From assembly GCF_002119685.1 (NCBI RefSeq), contig NZ_CP021108.1:3224001-3288000 (forward strand): 64,000 nt of DNA. The letters run 5' to 3'. This DNA comes from Bordetella genomosp. 8 (lineage in GTDB: Bacteria; Pseudomonadota; Gammaproteobacteria; Burkholderiales; Burkholderiaceae_B). This document shows, piece after piece, positions 43,728 to 54,299 of this stretch. Under the pieces are notes generated by a model. It searched no databases. It saw only the letters and a program-made list of their open reading frames with translations, and was not told the DNA's origin. Position 1 is the first letter of the stretch, and the number at the start of each line of letters is the position of its first letter. Made by a program: the position numbers and the translations under genes.

Positions 43728-45382
43728 CACGCGTCCCGTCCCGCATAGTCGTAGACGTCGTGCTCGCCGTTGGGCGGAGCGTCGAAGTTCTTCTTGGGCG
43801 GCGGCGACCGCGTCTGCCATTCCAGGCCGCTGGCCCCCCACGGATTCGCGCCGGCCGGGCGCCCGTGAAACCAGGACCACAACAGATAGCAGAATGGCAG
43901 CAGATAGCCGACCGCGAGCACCGCCGCGCCGGTGGAGGACAGGATATTCAACACCTGGAACTCGGGTGGATAGGTATGGTAACGGCGCGGCATGCCGTCG
44001 TAGCCCAGGATGTACTGCGGAAAGAACGTCAGGTTGAAGCCGACGAAGATGGTGATGGCGGCGATGCGCCCCAGGGTTTCGGGATACAGCCGCCCGCTGA
44101 TCTTCGGCCACCAGAAATGCACGGCGCCCAGATAGGCCATGACGGCGCCCCCCACCATGATGTAGTGGAAATGGGCCACCACGAAATACGTATCGGTGAC
44201 GTGTACATCGATGGCGAGCGTGGCCAGGAAGAGCCCTGTCAGGCCGCCCAGCATGAACAGGCCCACGAAACCCAGGGCATACAACATGGGCGCGCTGAAG
44301 GTGATCGTTCCCTTGTACAGGGTCGCCGTCCAGTTGAACACCTTGATGGCGGAAGGCACCGCGACCATGAAGCTCAGCAGCGAGAACGTCATGTTGGCAT
44401 ACACCGACTGTCCGCTGACGAACATATGGTGGCCCCACACCAGGAAGCCGATGACGGCGATGCTCAGGATGGCGTAGGCCATGCTGCGATAAGCGAAGAT
44501 GCGCCGGCGCGTGAAACAGGGAATGATTTCGCTCACGACGCCCATCGCCGGCAACACCATGATGTAGACGGCCGGGTGCGAGTAGAACCAGAACAGGTGC
44601 TGGAACAGCAAGGGGTCCCCGCCCAGCTGCGGGTCGAAGAAGCCGATGCCGAACACGCGCTCCGCCGCCAGCAGCAGCAAGGTGATGGCGAGCACCGGCG
44701 TCGCCAGCACCAGGATGATGCTGGTGGCATAGTTGGCCCACACGAACAGGGGCATGCGGAACCAGCCCATGCCCGGCGCGCGCATGGTGTGGACGGTGAC
44801 GATGATGTTCAGGCCCGTCAGGATGGACGAGAACCCGACGATGAACACCCCGAACAGCGTGACCACTACATTGCTGTGCGAGAACATCGTCGAAAACGGC
44901 GTGTAGAAGGTCCATCCGGTATCCACCCCACCCAGTACCAATGCGCCCAGCGTGAAGAGCCCGCCTACCGCATACAGATACCAGCTCAGCAGGTTCAACC
45001 GCGGGAAGGCGATGTCTTCCGCCCCCACCATGATGGGAACCAGGAAGTTGCCCAGCACCGATGGAATGGACGGGATCAGGAACATCCACACCATGATGAC
45101 GCCATGCGCGGTGAACAGCTTGTTGTAGGTATCCGCGCTGACCAGGTCGGCCTGGGGCGTCACCAGTTCCAGGCGTATCAGGGCCGCCGCGGCGCCGCCC
45201 AGGGCGAAAAAGGCGGTGATGCTGATGGCGTACAGGATCGCCACGCGCTTGTGGTCGTCGGTCAGCAGCCAGGAACGCAGGCTGTAGCCGTCGGTCAGGT
45301 AATTGCGCGGGGCGGGCGCAGATCCGCGCGGCGCGGCGCGCGCGGCGGCGCCCGGCGTGGGGGAAGTCGTGGATTCGCTCAT
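43727..45382 (-). CDS. coxA: cytochrome c oxidase subunit I, A2 type
   Basis: A 551-residue haem-copper oxidase catalytic subunit. The low-spin haem His is in [12 protein letters not shown]; CuB and active-site ligands are in [26 protein letters not shown] and [15 protein letters not shown]. The HPEVY glutamate of A1 oxidases is missing and a YSHPAV motif is present, which defines the A2 subfamily (as in Rhodothermus caa3), where the Tyr-Ser pair serves the D channel. It overlaps subunit II by four bases. It reduces oxygen to water with proton pumping in the cytoplasmic membrane. Confidence 0.95.
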   Translation of the reverse strand: MSESTTSPTPGAAARAAPRGSAPAPRNYLTDGYSLRSWLLTDDHKRVAILYAISITAFFALGGAAAALIRLELVTPQADLVSADTYNKLFTAHGVIMVWMFLIPSIPSVLGNFLVPIMVGAEDIAFPRLNLLSWYLYAVGGLFTLGALVLGGVDTGWTFYTPFSTMFSHSNVVVTLFGVFIVGFSSILTGLNIIVTVHTMRAPGMGWFRMPLFVWANYATSIILVLATPVLAITLLLLAAERVFGIGFFDPQLGGDPLLFQHLFWFYSHPAVYIMVLPAMGVVSEIIPCFTRRRIFAYRSMAYAILSIAVIGFLVWGHHMFVSGQSVYANMTFSLLSFMVAVPSAIKVFNWTATLYKGTITFSAPMLYALGFVGLFMLGGLTGLFLATLAIDVHVTDTYFVVAHFHYIMVGGAVMAYLGAVHFWWPKISGRLYPETLGRIAAITIFVGFNLTFFPQYILGYDGMPRRYHTYPPEFQVLNILSSTGAAVLAVGYLLPFCYLLWSWFHGRPAGANPWGASGLEWQTRSPPPKKNFDAPPNGEHDVYDYAGRDA

Positions 45383-46350
45383 CGCGTCTGTGCCTCTTTG
45401 GGACGATCGGACTTCAGGTACGCGACCAGCGCCATGAGATCCGGTTCGCTGAACTGGCCGGCGAAGGATGGCATGATGGGCGCGTAGCCCGCCACGACGT
45501 CCTTGCGCGGCTCGACGATGGAATCGCGGATGTAGTTTTCATCGGCGACCACCATCCGGCCGTCCTGCAGGAAGACGCGGCGGCTGAAGAGGTGGTCCAG
45601 GTCCGGCGCGTGGACGGTGGAGCGTGCATCGTGGCAGCCGGCGCAGCCATGTTCACGGAACAGCTGGTAGCCGCGCTGGATCAGGCCCGGGCCATCCTTG
45701 CCGCGCGCCAGCCATTGCGAAAACTGTTCGGGCGGCATGGCGACGATCCCGCCGCCCATCGTCGCGTGATCGGTACCGCAGAATTCGGCGCACAGCAGAT
45801 GGTAGGTACCCGCGCGCGTGGCGGTGAACCAGATGCTGGTGTAGCGGCCCGGCAGCACGTCCTGCTTGATGCGGAACTCGGGCACATAAAAGCTATGGAT
45901 GACGTCCTGCGAACTCATCAGCAGCCGCACCGGCTGGCCCACCGGAACGTGCAATTCATCGATCTCGCGCGCGCCGTTGGCGTGCTGTATTTGCCAGACC
46001 CATTGCTTGGCGACCACGTACACCGGCATGGCGTCGGCCGGCGGCCGCGTCAGGGTGGCATAGTCGTAGGCGCCCCACGCGAACAGGCCGATAAAGGCCA
46101 GCAGCGGCGCGATCGTCCAGGTCCATTCCAGCCCGTTGGCATGGTCGGGGGCGTTATCGCGGCGCGCGCTGGAACCCTTGCGGTAGCGGATGCAGAACAC
46201 GACGGCCACGACGGTGATCAGCAGCGCCATCAAGGTCGAGACGCCCAGCAGCGTGAAGAACAAGGCATCCGTGCGCCCGGCGATGGAGGACGCCTCCGTG
46301 GGCATCAAGGCGACGCCCGCGCCGTGGTAAAGCGGCGGCGTGCCGTTCAT
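45379..46350 (-). CDS. coxB: cytochrome c oxidase subunit II with fused cytochrome c
   Basis: A 323-residue subunit II. Two N-terminal transmembrane helices ([20 protein letters not shown] and [19 protein letters not shown]) are followed by the CuA domain with [20 protein letters not shown] and [20 protein letters not shown]-terminal class I haem c site is EHGCAGCHD, with a Met ligand probably in [10 protein letters not shown]. The fused haem defines a caa3 oxidase. ATG 46350 overlaps the SCO stop as ATGA. Confidence 0.95.
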   Translation of the reverse strand: MNGTPPLYHGAGVALMPTEASSIAGRTDALFFTLLGVSTLMALLITVVAVVFCIRYRKGSSARRDNAPDHANGLEWTWTIAPLLAFIGLFAWGAYDYATLTRPPADAMPVYVVAKQWVWQIQHANGAREIDELHVPVGQPVRLLMSSQDVIHSFYVPEFRIKQDVLPGRYTSIWFTATRAGTYHLLCAEFCGTDHATMGGGIVAMPPEQFSQWLARGKDGPGLIQRGYQLFREHGCAGCHDARSTVHAPDLDHLFSRRVFLQDGRMVVADENYIRDSIVEPRKDVVAGYAPIMPSFAGQFSEPDLMALVAYLKSDRPKEAQTR

Positions 46351-47153
46351 GCGTGGGGCCTCCGGACGTTGCGGCGGCGCAGCCAGAGCAAGCCGGCGAG
46401 CAAGGCGGCCAGCGCGCCCAGGCCAGCCGCACGCGCCATCGCCATCGCGGCGACGCTGTAGCGGCCCGTGGCCGGATCGTAGTGGGAACACAGGAGCACC
46501 AGTTGGTCGGCCAGGCCCCCGACCTTGCCGCCGGCCGCCTCCACCAGCGCCAGCCGCACGTCTCGCGCACTGAAGTCCAGCCCCAGGAAATAGCGCGAGA
46601 TTCGTCCGCCAGGCGTCAGGATGACGAAGCCCGCCGGATGATAGAACTGGCCGGTATCCGCATCACGCCGATAAGGAAAGCCGACGGCGTCGGCCAGCGC
46701 CGCGATGGCCGGCGGCGATGCGGTCAGCAGATGAAGAGCCGGCGTGCCGCCAGCCGCGCCGGCATCCATCAGGCCACGGTAATACCCATACTTGCGCGCC
46801 GCGTCCGCCGGCGTTTCGCTGGGATCGATGCTGACCGAGACGACGGTGAACGGCACGCCAATGCCCCGCACGCGCTCCAGGACGGCGTCCATCAGCGTCG
46901 AACACAACATCGGGCAATGGTAGTAGCCCAGCACCAGGATGACGGGCCACTTGCCCAGGTAGTCGGCCATGTCCACGGCGCGCCCTTCCTGGTCGCGCAG
47001 GCCCTGGACGAGCGGGATCGCGCGGCCCGGATGCTGCTGAAAAGCCAGCGCCGTCGCATCCGGGGGCGCTCCGGCGGCGGCCGGCCGGGTCAGGCACAGC
47101 GCCGCGCACAGCCCCAGGGAACATGCAAGACCGAGCGCACGAAATGGCGTCAT
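46347..47153 (-). CDS. SCO1/SenC-family copper chaperone
   Basis: A 268-residue periplasm-facing protein. An N-terminal signal/anchor (LGLACSLGLCAALCLTRPAA) precedes a thioredoxin-like domain with the CxxxC copper motif in LGYYHCPMLCSTLMDAVLE and a distal His in DTGQFYHPAGFVILT. A C-terminal hydrophobic helix (GLGALAALLAGLLWL) is extra compared with ordinary SCO proteins. It presumably loads CuA of the adjacent subunit II. It overlaps both neighbours by four bases. Confidence 0.92.
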   Translation of the reverse strand: MTPFRALGLACSLGLCAALCLTRPAAAGAPPDATALAFQQHPGRAIPLVQGLRDQEGRAVDMADYLGKWPVILVLGYYHCPMLCSTLMDAVLERVRGIGVPFTVVSVSIDPSETPADAARKYGYYRGLMDAGAAGGTPALHLLTASPPAIAALADAVGFPYRRDADTGQFYHPAGFVILTPGGRISRYFLGLDFSARDVRLALVEAAGGKVGGLADQLVLLCSHYDPATGRYSVAAMAMARAAGLGALAALLAGLLWLRRRNVRRPHA

Positions 47154-47479
47154 GGGCGAGCTCCTTCCGCCACTGCCCGCATGGCTTCCTCGACGGGGAT
47201 GCGCGCGATACCGGCGCCGCGATCGATCCACGCATAGCTGTCCGTCAACGTGCGCTTGCCCTCCAGGTATTGCGCCATACTGGCCTGCGGGCGCGTTTCC
47301 AGCATGGGGCCGGCGATCCAGCCTCGGGGCGAGCCCGCGCTGCCTGGATGGCGGTTCTCGTCCCATCGCGATGCCAGCAGCATGGCCGCCGTCACGGCCA
47401 GCACCAGCACCGCGAGCCCGGCCAGGCCGATGCGAACGACACGCCGCACGTCGATGCCATCACGCAAGGCCTCACGCAT
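47150..47479 (-). CDS. small membrane protein of the ACIII-oxidase operon
   Basis: A 109-residue protein I do not recognise. One hydrophobic segment (VRIGLAGLAVLVLAVTAAML) is followed by a periplasmic-looking tail with WDENRHPGSAGSPRGWIAGP and KRTLTDSYAWIDRGAGIARI. The tail ends in RIPVEEAMRAVAEGARP. The ATG at 47479 lies inside actF (8-bp overlap), and the stop overlaps the SCO start as ATGA, so it is translated as part of the operon. The conserved-looking RIPVEEAM segment resembles small proteins found with SCO genes; a role in oxidase assembly is an inference. Confidence 0.75.
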   Translation of the reverse strand: MREALRDGIDVRRVVRIGLAGLAVLVLAVTAAMLLASRWDENRHPGSAGSPRGWIAGPMLETRPQASMAQYLEGKRTLTDSYAWIDRGAGIARIPVEEAMRAVAEGARP

Positions 47480-48611
47480 GGGCTTGCTCCCGCGCGTCCG
47501 GCGCCGCGCCATGGATCACGGTGGGAAACAGCACGGCCGCGGCGCGGACGATCAGGCCCATGCCGGCGATCAGAAGCAACAGCATCCACGCCGCATGCCA
47601 GCTGACCGGGCCGTCTGGCGGATGCCCTTTCGATGCCGCCCCTGCCGAAGGGAATACCCACCACACGGTTTCGCAGGCGGAGGCGGCCAGCAGCAAGGCC
47701 GCCAGCGCGCGCAGGCACACCGCCGATCGCTTGAACGTGCGAAACAGCAGGACGACCAGAGGCACCGCGAAACCGAAGACGGCCAGCAGAATGGCCATCC
47801 AGGCCCACCCACCCTGGCGCGCCACGTACCAGGAGATTTCCGCGGGCAGGTTTTCCGCCCAGATGATCTGGAACTGCGTGAAGGCCAGATAGGTCCACGT
47901 CAATACATACATCATCAGCAGGTTGCCCAGGTCGCCGCGCAAGGGCGCCGGCGCGTGCCGCGCGCCCGCCCATGCGCCGGCCGCCATCGCCGCCTTGAGC
48001 TGCGCCACCAGGACGACGAAGCCGAACGCCGTCGAATACCACGCCGGCGTGAGCGACATCAACAGGTCCACGGCGACCAGGCTGATGGTGAATGCATATG
48101 CGATCAGGCCCGCGGCGGCATAACCCTGCCGTCGGGACGACTTGCTACCCGCGCCATCGACCCGCGCCAGCACGCTCCATAGCACGACGCAGGCAATGAC
48201 GCGCAAGGCCATGCCCGGCGAGCTGAACCACAGTTGCCGGAACGCTGGCTCCTTGGCCGTGTCCACCCAGTCCGCTCGCGCCCAGGGGTACAGCGGCTGC
48301 TGCCAGACCAGCACGGGCAGCACCAGCAGGCCCACCGCGGGCAAGGCGGCGCGCAGGGCGTTCAACGCCGCGCCAACCGGGGCGATCCAGTTGCCGCCGG
48401 TCAGGCGGTGCAGCCACAAGGTCGCCTGCGCGCCCAGCGCCAGGCCGGCCCAGAACCACCACGCGGCCAGCCACGCCGCCAGGAAGCCGCGCGCATCCAG
48501 CAAGGCCCCAAGGGCCGCCACCGCCAGCAGCACGGCGCCCGCCGCCAGCGGCGCCACGCCTTGTCGCTTGATCGACTGCATGTGTGGAATGCGCGGATAT
48601 CGTCGGTTCAT
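47472..48611 (-). CDS. actF: Alternative Complex III subunit ActF
   Basis: A 379-residue polytopic membrane protein with about ten hydrophobic helices. LMSLTPAWYSTAFGFVVLVA and YVLTWTYLAFTQFQIIWAEN are recognisable segments of ActF/quinol:cytochrome c oxidoreductase membrane subunits. It follows ActE and overlaps it by four bases. In ACIII structures ActF is a paralogue-like partner of the NrfD-type ActC in the membrane module. Confidence 0.88.
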   Translation of the reverse strand: MNRRYPRIPHMQSIKRQGVAPLAAGAVLLAVAALGALLDARGFLAAWLAAWWFWAGLALGAQATLWLHRLTGGNWIAPVGAALNALRAALPAVGLLVLPVLVWQQPLYPWARADWVDTAKEPAFRQLWFSSPGMALRVIACVVLWSVLARVDGAGSKSSRRQGYAAAGLIAYAFTISLVAVDLLMSLTPAWYSTAFGFVVLVAQLKAAMAAGAWAGARHAPAPLRGDLGNLLMMYVLTWTYLAFTQFQIIWAENLPAEISWYVARQGGWAWMAILLAVFGFAVPLVVLLFRTFKRSAVCLRALAALLLAASACETVWWVFPSAGAASKGHPPDGPVSWHAAWMLLLLIAGMGLIVRAAAVLFPTVIHGAAPDAREQAHA

Positions 48612-49372
48612 TGAGAGCCCCCTGCCCTTGCGTTACGACCACCCGCGCCGGACGCGCTCCCGCCCGGAGTTCCCGGTTCGCTGCCGGCATCGCCGGCCCG
48701 GCCGCCGGGCGACCCGCCCGGCGCCGTCGCGGCGAGGCCGGCTTGCGCGCGTTGCCGCACGTCGGCCGGCAGGTCCGCCACGGCGGCATGCTGGCTGAGC
48801 TGCAAGGCGCGCACGAAGGCGACGATGGCCCAGCGATCCTCCGGGCGTATGCGATTACCGTAGGACGCCATGACGCCATAACCATTGCTGATGACGTCGT
48901 AGATGTGCCGGTCAGGCACCTGACGCAAGCGGTCGCTGTGATACGTGGGTGGCGCCGGAAATCCGCGCTCGACGATACGGCCATCGCCGTCGCCGGCCGG
49001 ACTGTGGCACGGCAGGCAGTACACGCCGTACAGCGTCTGCCCCTGCTTGAGCATCGCCGGCGTGACCGGCGCGGGCATCGCGTCGGCCACCTGCGCCCGC
49101 GCGTCGCGGGCCACCTGTTCGGTGCCTTCCCGCCCGCTGGACGTCTCGGCGAGGCTGCCCCGCGCGTAGGGCTCCGTACCGGCCGGCGGCGTGCGCGACA
49201 TGGCGCCGTCCGGAAACAGCGGGCTGGCGCGATACGGCTTGCCGCGCGGCTGGTCGTACATGTTCTGGGCGGCGCGTTCGCAGCCCGCCAGCCCCACCAC
49301 GAGCAAAGCTGCCGCCAGGCCGCCTCGCAGGACGACGCGCGGTCCATTCCGAAAGCCTGCGCCGCACCTCAT
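48608..49372 (-). CDS. actE: Alternative Complex III subunit ActE, haem c lipoprotein
   Basis: A 254-residue lipoprotein cytochrome. The lipobox is LVVGLAGCERA near residue 30. MYDQPRGKPYRASPLFPDGA is a family segment, the haem site is YGVYCLPCHSPAGDGDG, and GYGVMASYGNRIRPEDRWAI provides the likely Met ligand. The last 45 residues are a Gly/Ala-rich low-complexity tail. It transfers electrons from the complex toward the oxidase. ATG 49372 overlaps the ActD stop. Confidence 0.92.
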   Translation of the reverse strand: MRCGAGFRNGPRVVLRGGLAAALLVVGLAGCERAAQNMYDQPRGKPYRASPLFPDGAMSRTPPAGTEPYARGSLAETSSGREGTEQVARDARAQVADAMPAPVTPAMLKQGQTLYGVYCLPCHSPAGDGDGRIVERGFPAPPTYHSDRLRQVPDRHIYDVISNGYGVMASYGNRIRPEDRWAIVAFVRALQLSQHAAVADLPADVRQRAQAGLAATAPGGSPGGRAGDAGSEPGTPGGSASGAGGRNARAGGSQ

Positions 49373-49917
49373 GCCGGCACCTCCCGGATGGCGATGGGAT
49401 CCGACTCCCGCAGGATCGCCCAGGCCCGGCCGTAGATCGGATCGTCCTCCGTGCATGCGTCGGGCAGCCGCACGCATAGAAAGAACCGGTCCCGGCTGGC
49501 CAGGTCGAAGTCCGGCGTCGCGAAGACGGGATGATGCAGGCGCGGCAGGCCGTTGGCCCAGAGCATCGCCACGACGGCGCAGATCGCCGCGCAGAGGATC
49601 GTCAATTCGAAGCTCACGGGGATGAACAGCGGCCAGCTGTGCAGCGGCCGCCCGCCCACGTTGATCGGATAGGACTGGGTGGCGGCATACCATTGCATGA
49701 AGTATCCGCCTGTCCCGCCAACGATCCCGCCGGCCAGCGTGGCGCAGGGGACGGCGCGGCTGCCAGCGTAGCCTACGGCCTCCGGCAGATCCGGCACCGG
49801 GAAAGGTGCGTAGGCGTCCACTTGCGGAAAGCCCCGCGCGCGCACTTCGCGCGCCGCCGCCACCAGGGCATCGGGCTGGCGAAACTCCGCCATCAGGCCG
49901 TACAACCGCGCTTTCAT
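49369..49917 (-). CDS. actD: Alternative Complex III subunit ActD (DUF3341)
   Basis: A 182-residue membrane subunit. [20 protein letters not shown] starts the family domain; two hydrophobic helices follow ([20 protein letters not shown] and [20 protein letters not shown]). The C-terminal [20 protein letters not shown] with DRFFLCVRL is characteristic of DUF3341. It overlaps ActC and ActE by four bases each. Confidence 0.93.
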   Translation of the reverse strand: MKARLYGLMAEFRQPDALVAAAREVRARGFPQVDAYAPFPVPDLPEAVGYAGSRAVPCATLAGGIVGGTGGYFMQWYAATQSYPINVGGRPLHSWPLFIPVSFELTILCAAICAVVAMLWANGLPRLHHPVFATPDFDLASRDRFFLCVRLPDACTEDDPIYGRAWAILRESDPIAIREVPA

Positions 49918-51338
49918 GGGGAGGGCCTCCCGACGGATGGCGGGCGCGCCGCCGTCCCATCATTGCCGCCTTGATCCGCGGCGGCGGCGCCGTGTTCCTC
50001 GTATTCCATCTCACGCACCTCCGCCATGGATATCATGGGCAGGAAGCGCAGGAACAGCAGGAACAGCCAGGCGAACATACCCATGGAACTGAACAGGAAA
50101 ATCCAGTCCCAGGCGGTGGGCACGAACAAGCCCCAGGAGGAAGGCAGGAAATCCCGATGCGTGCTCTGCACGACGATCAGGAAACGCTCCATCCACATGC
50201 CGAGGTTGATGACGATGCTGATGACGAACAGCCATGTCGCGCTGTGCCGCACGCGCCGGCTCCACATGAGCTGCGGGATCAGGACGTTGCAGACGATGAT
50301 GGCCCAGTACACCGCCGCGTATGCGCCGGTCCAGCGATCCACGGTCATCGCGATCTCGAATTCGTCGCCGCCATAGAAGGCCATGAAGGCCTCCGAGACG
50401 TAGCCGTAGGCCACCATGGCGCCCGTGGCCAGCAGCACGCGGGCCGCCAGCGCCAGGTGGCGGTCGGTGATCAGGTCGTGCAGGCGGAAGAAATGCCGCA
50501 GCGGGATCGCCAGCGTCAGCACCATCGCGAACCCGGAGTACAGCGCGCCCGCGACGAAATACGGGGGAAAGATGGTGGAGTGATAGCCGGGCGTATTGCC
50601 GATGGCGAAGTCCAGCGACACGATCGTATGCACCGACACCACCAGCGGCGTGGCGAGGCCGGCCAGCAGCAGATAGGCGCTTTCGTAGCGCGCCCAGTGG
50701 CGCGCGTCGCCGCGCCAGCCCAGCGCGAACAGGCCGTAGGCGATCTGCTTGCCGCGCGTGCGGGCACGGTCCCGCAAGGTGGCCAGGTCCGGCAGCAGGC
50801 CCACGTACCAGAACATCAGCGACACCAGCAGATAGGTGCTGATGGCGAAGATGTCCCACACCAGCGGGCTGCGCCATTGCGGCCATAGCTCCATGCGATT
50901 GGGATAAGGCAGCAACCAGTAGGCGAACCAGGGCCGCCCCAGGTGCAGGATGGGAAACAGGCCGGCGATGCTCGCCGCGAACAGCGTCATGGCCTCGGCG
51001 AATCGATTGATGGACGTGCGCCACTGCTGGCGCAGCAACAGCAACACCGCGGAGATGAACGTGCCGGCATGGCCTATCCCTATCCACCACACGAAGTTGC
51101 CCAGGGCATAGCCCCAGGCGACCGGGATGTTCACTCCCCACAATCCCACGCCCACGGTGAACAGCCATGCGCTGGCGCCCAGGAAAACCAGGGTGGCGGC
51201 GAAGGTTGCCAGGAACATGGCGCGCCAGCGCCAGTGCCGCCGCCAGCCGCCGCGCGCGCCCATGGGGCCCGCGCGACGCCGGGCCAGCACGATGCCAGAG
51301 ATGCGGTCGGTGATGCTGCCGTAGGTATCAGGCATCAT
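49914..51338 (-). CDS. actC: Alternative Complex III subunit ActC, NrfD-like
   Basis: A 474-residue quinol-site membrane subunit of the NrfD/PsrC family with about ten helices. [20 protein letters not shown] with [20 protein letters not shown], and [20 protein letters not shown] with [20 protein letters not shown], are diagnostic. Two adjacent ATGs occur at 51338 and 51335; GGAG lies 4 and 7 bp upstream respectively, so the second is equally possible. It overlaps actB by about 10 bp. Confidence 0.94.
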   Translation of the reverse strand: MMPDTYGSITDRISGIVLARRRAGPMGARGGWRRHWRWRAMFLATFAATLVFLGASAWLFTVGVGLWGVNIPVAWGYALGNFVWWIGIGHAGTFISAVLLLLRQQWRTSINRFAEAMTLFAASIAGLFPILHLGRPWFAYWLLPYPNRMELWPQWRSPLVWDIFAISTYLLVSLMFWYVGLLPDLATLRDRARTRGKQIAYGLFALGWRGDARHWARYESAYLLLAGLATPLVVSVHTIVSLDFAIGNTPGYHSTIFPPYFVAGALYSGFAMVLTLAIPLRHFFRLHDLITDRHLALAARVLLATGAMVAYGYVSEAFMAFYGGDEFEIAMTVDRWTGAYAAVYWAIIVCNVLIPQLMWSRRVRHSATWLFVISIVINLGMWMERFLIVVQSTHRDFLPSSWGLFVPTAWDWIFLFSSMGMFAWLFLLFLRFLPMISMAEVREMEYEEHGAAAADQGGNDGTAARPPSVGRPSP

Positions 51339-54297
51339 CCGTCTCCAGCTCGGCATCGGGATCGCGCCGCCGCGCCAGGTAGCGCGTGCGTGGCTGGGTG
51401 TTCAGTTCCTCCAGCAGCGCATAGGCGCGTGGCGAGCGGCGCGACGCATTGACACGGCTGGCCGGGTCGTTCAGGTTGCCGAAGACGATGGCCTGGGCGG
51501 GACAGACGGCCTCGCAGGCGGTCACGACTTCACCATCGCGCAGCGTGCGGTCTTCCTTCTGCGCCTGGATCCGGGCGCGGCTGATGCGCTGGACGCAATA
51601 GGTGCACTTCTCCATTACACCGCGCTGGCGCACCGTGACGTCCGGATTCTGGTGCGCGGCCGACGCTTCCGATCGATCGGAATACTGGAAAAAATTGAAG
51701 CGGCGCACCTTGTACGGGCAATTGTTGGAGCAGAAGCGCGTGCCCACGCAGCGGTTGTAGACCTGCGCGTTCAATCCCTCGGAATCATGCACCGTGGCGC
51801 CTACCGGGCACACCGGTTCGCATGGCGCTTTTTCGCAGTGCATGCAAGGCACGGGCTGGAACAGGGTTTCCTTGTCCTGCAAGTAGACGTCGACGCGTAT
51901 CCAGTGCATCTCGCGTCCCCTGCGCACTTCTTCCGCACCGACCACCGGGATATTGTTCTCAGCCTGGCAGGCGACCGTGCAGGCATTGCAGCCTATGCAT
52001 TTGTCCAGGTCGATCGTCATCGCCCAGGCATAGTCGGGATACTCGACCTCCGGATAGAGCGAAGGCCGGGGTTCTTCGGCCCGGTGCGGCGGCGACCGCA
52101 GGTCTTCCACGCGCACGATGTCGCGGCCATGCATGGACAGTTCGGTCTGCACCGAGGCGAAGCGGTGCGTGCGTCCGGTGCGCGCCAGGGTCACGGGCAC
52201 CGTGGGCAGAGGCGCTCCCTCATCGGAAAGGGCCTGCAGCCCGTACGCATCGAAGCCGACACCGTCGCCGACGCGTCCCGCCTGGCGGCGTCCGTAGCCC
52301 AGGTGCAGGGTCAGCACGTCCGGCGCGTGTCCCGGCAGCACGTGGACCGGGCCTTCCAGCGTGGCGCCATGCGACGCCGTCAGCGTGACCACGTCGCCGG
52401 AAACCACGCCGTGCGCGCGCGCGGTTGCGGGGCACATATGGACGGCGTTGTCCCAGGTCAGCCGGGTCAAGGGCCGGGGCAGCTCCTGCAACCAGGCATT
52501 GTTGGCGAGCGCGCCGCCGCCCAGGTAGGGATCCGGCAGGAACTGCGCCACCAGCGCGTGCGGTGCGTCCGGTGCCTCCGGTGTGCTCGGCGTGCTCGGC
52601 GTGTTCGGCGTGTTCGCCGTCTCCACCGAGTCCGGCGCATGCCTGGCGACGCCCAAGCCATGCGGCATGGCGGCACCGCCGGTCATGCCCGGGCCGCGCG
52701 GCGGCGCCGCCTCATGGTCCTGGTCCACATAGCCCCGGCGCAGCGCCTGGCGCCAACGTGTGTCGAAGTCCGCCTGCCCCCAACGCGCCCGCCACGTCTC
52801 CCGCACGGCATCGTGCGCGCCGGACTCGCTGCCATCCACCAGCAGCTGCAGCAACACGTGCGGCGACACCCCCTGATGCAGCGGCGCGATCATCGGCTGC
52901 ATGATCGTCGGCGTCCCATCCCAGGCCAGCGCGTCGCTCCAGCTTTCCAGCTCGTGCGCGCGCGGCACATGCCAGGCGCACGCTCGCGCCGTCTCGTCGC
53001 GATACAGCCCCATGTGCAGCGACAAGGGCACATGTCGCAGCGCATCGGCGAAGGCTTTCCGATCTGGAAAGTCATGCGCGGGGTTCGTGTCGACGATCAG
53101 CAACGTATCGACACGGCCTTCCCGCATGTCGGCGATCAAGGAACCGATGCCCGGCACGGACCGCACGGCCACTGGCATGACGGTCCGGCCGATCGCCCCC
53201 AGATGCGCGTTGATGGCCCACGCCACGGCATGGTCCTCCGGCGACAGCACGCACCCTGGCACGACGGCCACGGATCCGGCATGCGCCCGCAATTCCGCGC
53301 CCAGCCTGGCCTCCCATGCACTGCCGCCCTTCCCCGCGGGCATCGCGCCCGGCACGTCCAGGGCATGCGCCAGCCGGCGCAGCAAGGCGCCCATCGCAGC
53401 CGGCGTCATCGCCCACCGCTGGTCCGCCATGGCCCCCGTCAGGCCGGGCATGGATTCCAAGGCATACAGCCTGAGTCGCTGCGCCGCGCCGTCCGCCCCA
53501 GGGACGTCGCCGCGTCCGCGGGCGAAATCGCGTGCATAGCGGACGCCGGCGGGCGTGTCGATGAACAGATCCGCGCCCAGCGACACCACGACGCGGGCCC
53601 GGTCCAGGCGATATGCGGCCCGCGCCGGATAGCCCAGGGCGCGTCGCGCGCCCTCCTCCGCGGCCGCGTCATGCGTGGGATCGTGGCGATGCCGCCGCAT
53701 GCGCGGAAAGCGGGACGCGACGGCATCCAGCTGGCGCTCCAGCGTCGGCGACGTGGTGCTCGCCGTCAGTATGCGCAAGCCCGCGCCACCGTCGGCCACG
53801 GATCGCGCAAGACTGTCGATCAACGTATCCCTGGCCGCCGGCCAATCGGCGATGGCGTCGCCGCGCATCACGCTGCGAGAGCGATCCGGGTCCCACAACT
53901 GCAGGATGGCGGCCTGCGCGCAGCCATCGGTCGCGCCGCCGCTCATGGGATGCCCAGGATTGCCTTCGATCTTGGTCGGCCGGCCCATGTGCGTTTCCAC
54001 CAGCACCGGCAACGCGACACCCATGCGCGTCACCGCGCTGGCATAGAACACGGGCTCATCGCCCGGCCCGCCTTCCGGCATGTGCGCATAGGGCACGATG
54101 GCTTCGGACGGTGGCCCGCTGCAGCCCGCCGCCGCCAGGGCGCTGGACGCCGCCATCCACTTGAGCAGGTCGCGGCGCCTGGGATCGTCGGGCCCGTCGG
54201 CTGGCGGGGCTGCGTCGGAAGGACCGGCGTGGGGCGCCTTCGCGGCCGAGGGCTCGGCATCGATGCGCGCAATGTGGATGATGCGGTCGATGTCCAT
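51328..54297 (-). CDS. actB: Alternative Complex III subunit ActB, Fe-S/molybdoenzyme-like
   Basis: A 989-residue peripheral subunit. A Tat-type signal [20 protein letters not shown] lies about 45 residues in. The first 700 residues form a molybdopterin-oxidoreductase-like domain that in known ACIII carries no molybdenum. The C-terminal ferredoxin domain (about 755-905) has four cluster motifs: [44 protein letters not shown] and CTYCVQRI with [11 protein letters not shown] 54297 is used; a frame-extending TTG at 54321 would overlap actA. A Thr/Pro repeat near residue 560 is unusual. Confidence 0.95.
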   Translation of the reverse strand: MDIDRIIHIARIDAEPSAAKAPHAGPSDAAPPADGPDDPRRRDLLKWMAASSALAAAGCSGPPSEAIVPYAHMPEGGPGDEPVFYASAVTRMGVALPVLVETHMGRPTKIEGNPGHPMSGGATDGCAQAAILQLWDPDRSRSVMRGDAIADWPAARDTLIDSLARSVADGGAGLRILTASTTSPTLERQLDAVASRFPRMRRHRHDPTHDAAAEEGARRALGYPARAAYRLDRARVVVSLGADLFIDTPAGVRYARDFARGRGDVPGADGAAQRLRLYALESMPGLTGAMADQRWAMTPAAMGALLRRLAHALDVPGAMPAGKGGSAWEARLGAELRAHAGSVAVVPGCVLSPEDHAVAWAINAHLGAIGRTVMPVAVRSVPGIGSLIADMREGRVDTLLIVDTNPAHDFPDRKAFADALRHVPLSLHMGLYRDETARACAWHVPRAHELESWSDALAWDGTPTIMQPMIAPLHQGVSPHVLLQLLVDGSESGAHDAVRETWRARWGQADFDTRWRQALRRGYVDQDHEAAPPRGPGMTGGAAMPHGLGVARHAPDSVETANTPNTPSTPSTPEAPDAPHALVAQFLPDPYLGGGALANNAWLQELPRPLTRLTWDNAVHMCPATARAHGVVSGDVVTLTASHGATLEGPVHVLPGHAPDVLTLHLGYGRRQAGRVGDGVGFDAYGLQALSDEGAPLPTVPVTLARTGRTHRFASVQTELSMHGRDIVRVEDLRSPPHRAEEPRPSLYPEVEYPDYAWAMTIDLDKCIGCNACTVACQAENNIPVVGAEEVRRGREMHWIRVDVYLQDKETLFQPVPCMHCEKAPCEPVCPVGATVHDSEGLNAQVYNRCVGTRFCSNNCPYKVRRFNFFQYSDRSEASAAHQNPDVTVRQRGVMEKCTYCVQRISRARIQAQKEDRTLRDGEVVTACEAVCPAQAIVFGNLNDPASRVNASRRSPRAYALLEELNTQPRTRYLARRRDPDAELETDDA

Positions 54298-54299
54298 GG

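Noticed and set aside
43095..45089. A long minus-strand frame running through subunit I into subunit III
   Set aside because: Only the part after the ATG at 43727 matches subunit III; the rest is the wrong frame of the coxA gene.
43760..45487. 575-codon plus-strand frame opposite coxA
   Set aside because: His/Gln/Arg-rich translation typical of the complement of membrane-protein genes, without any domain.
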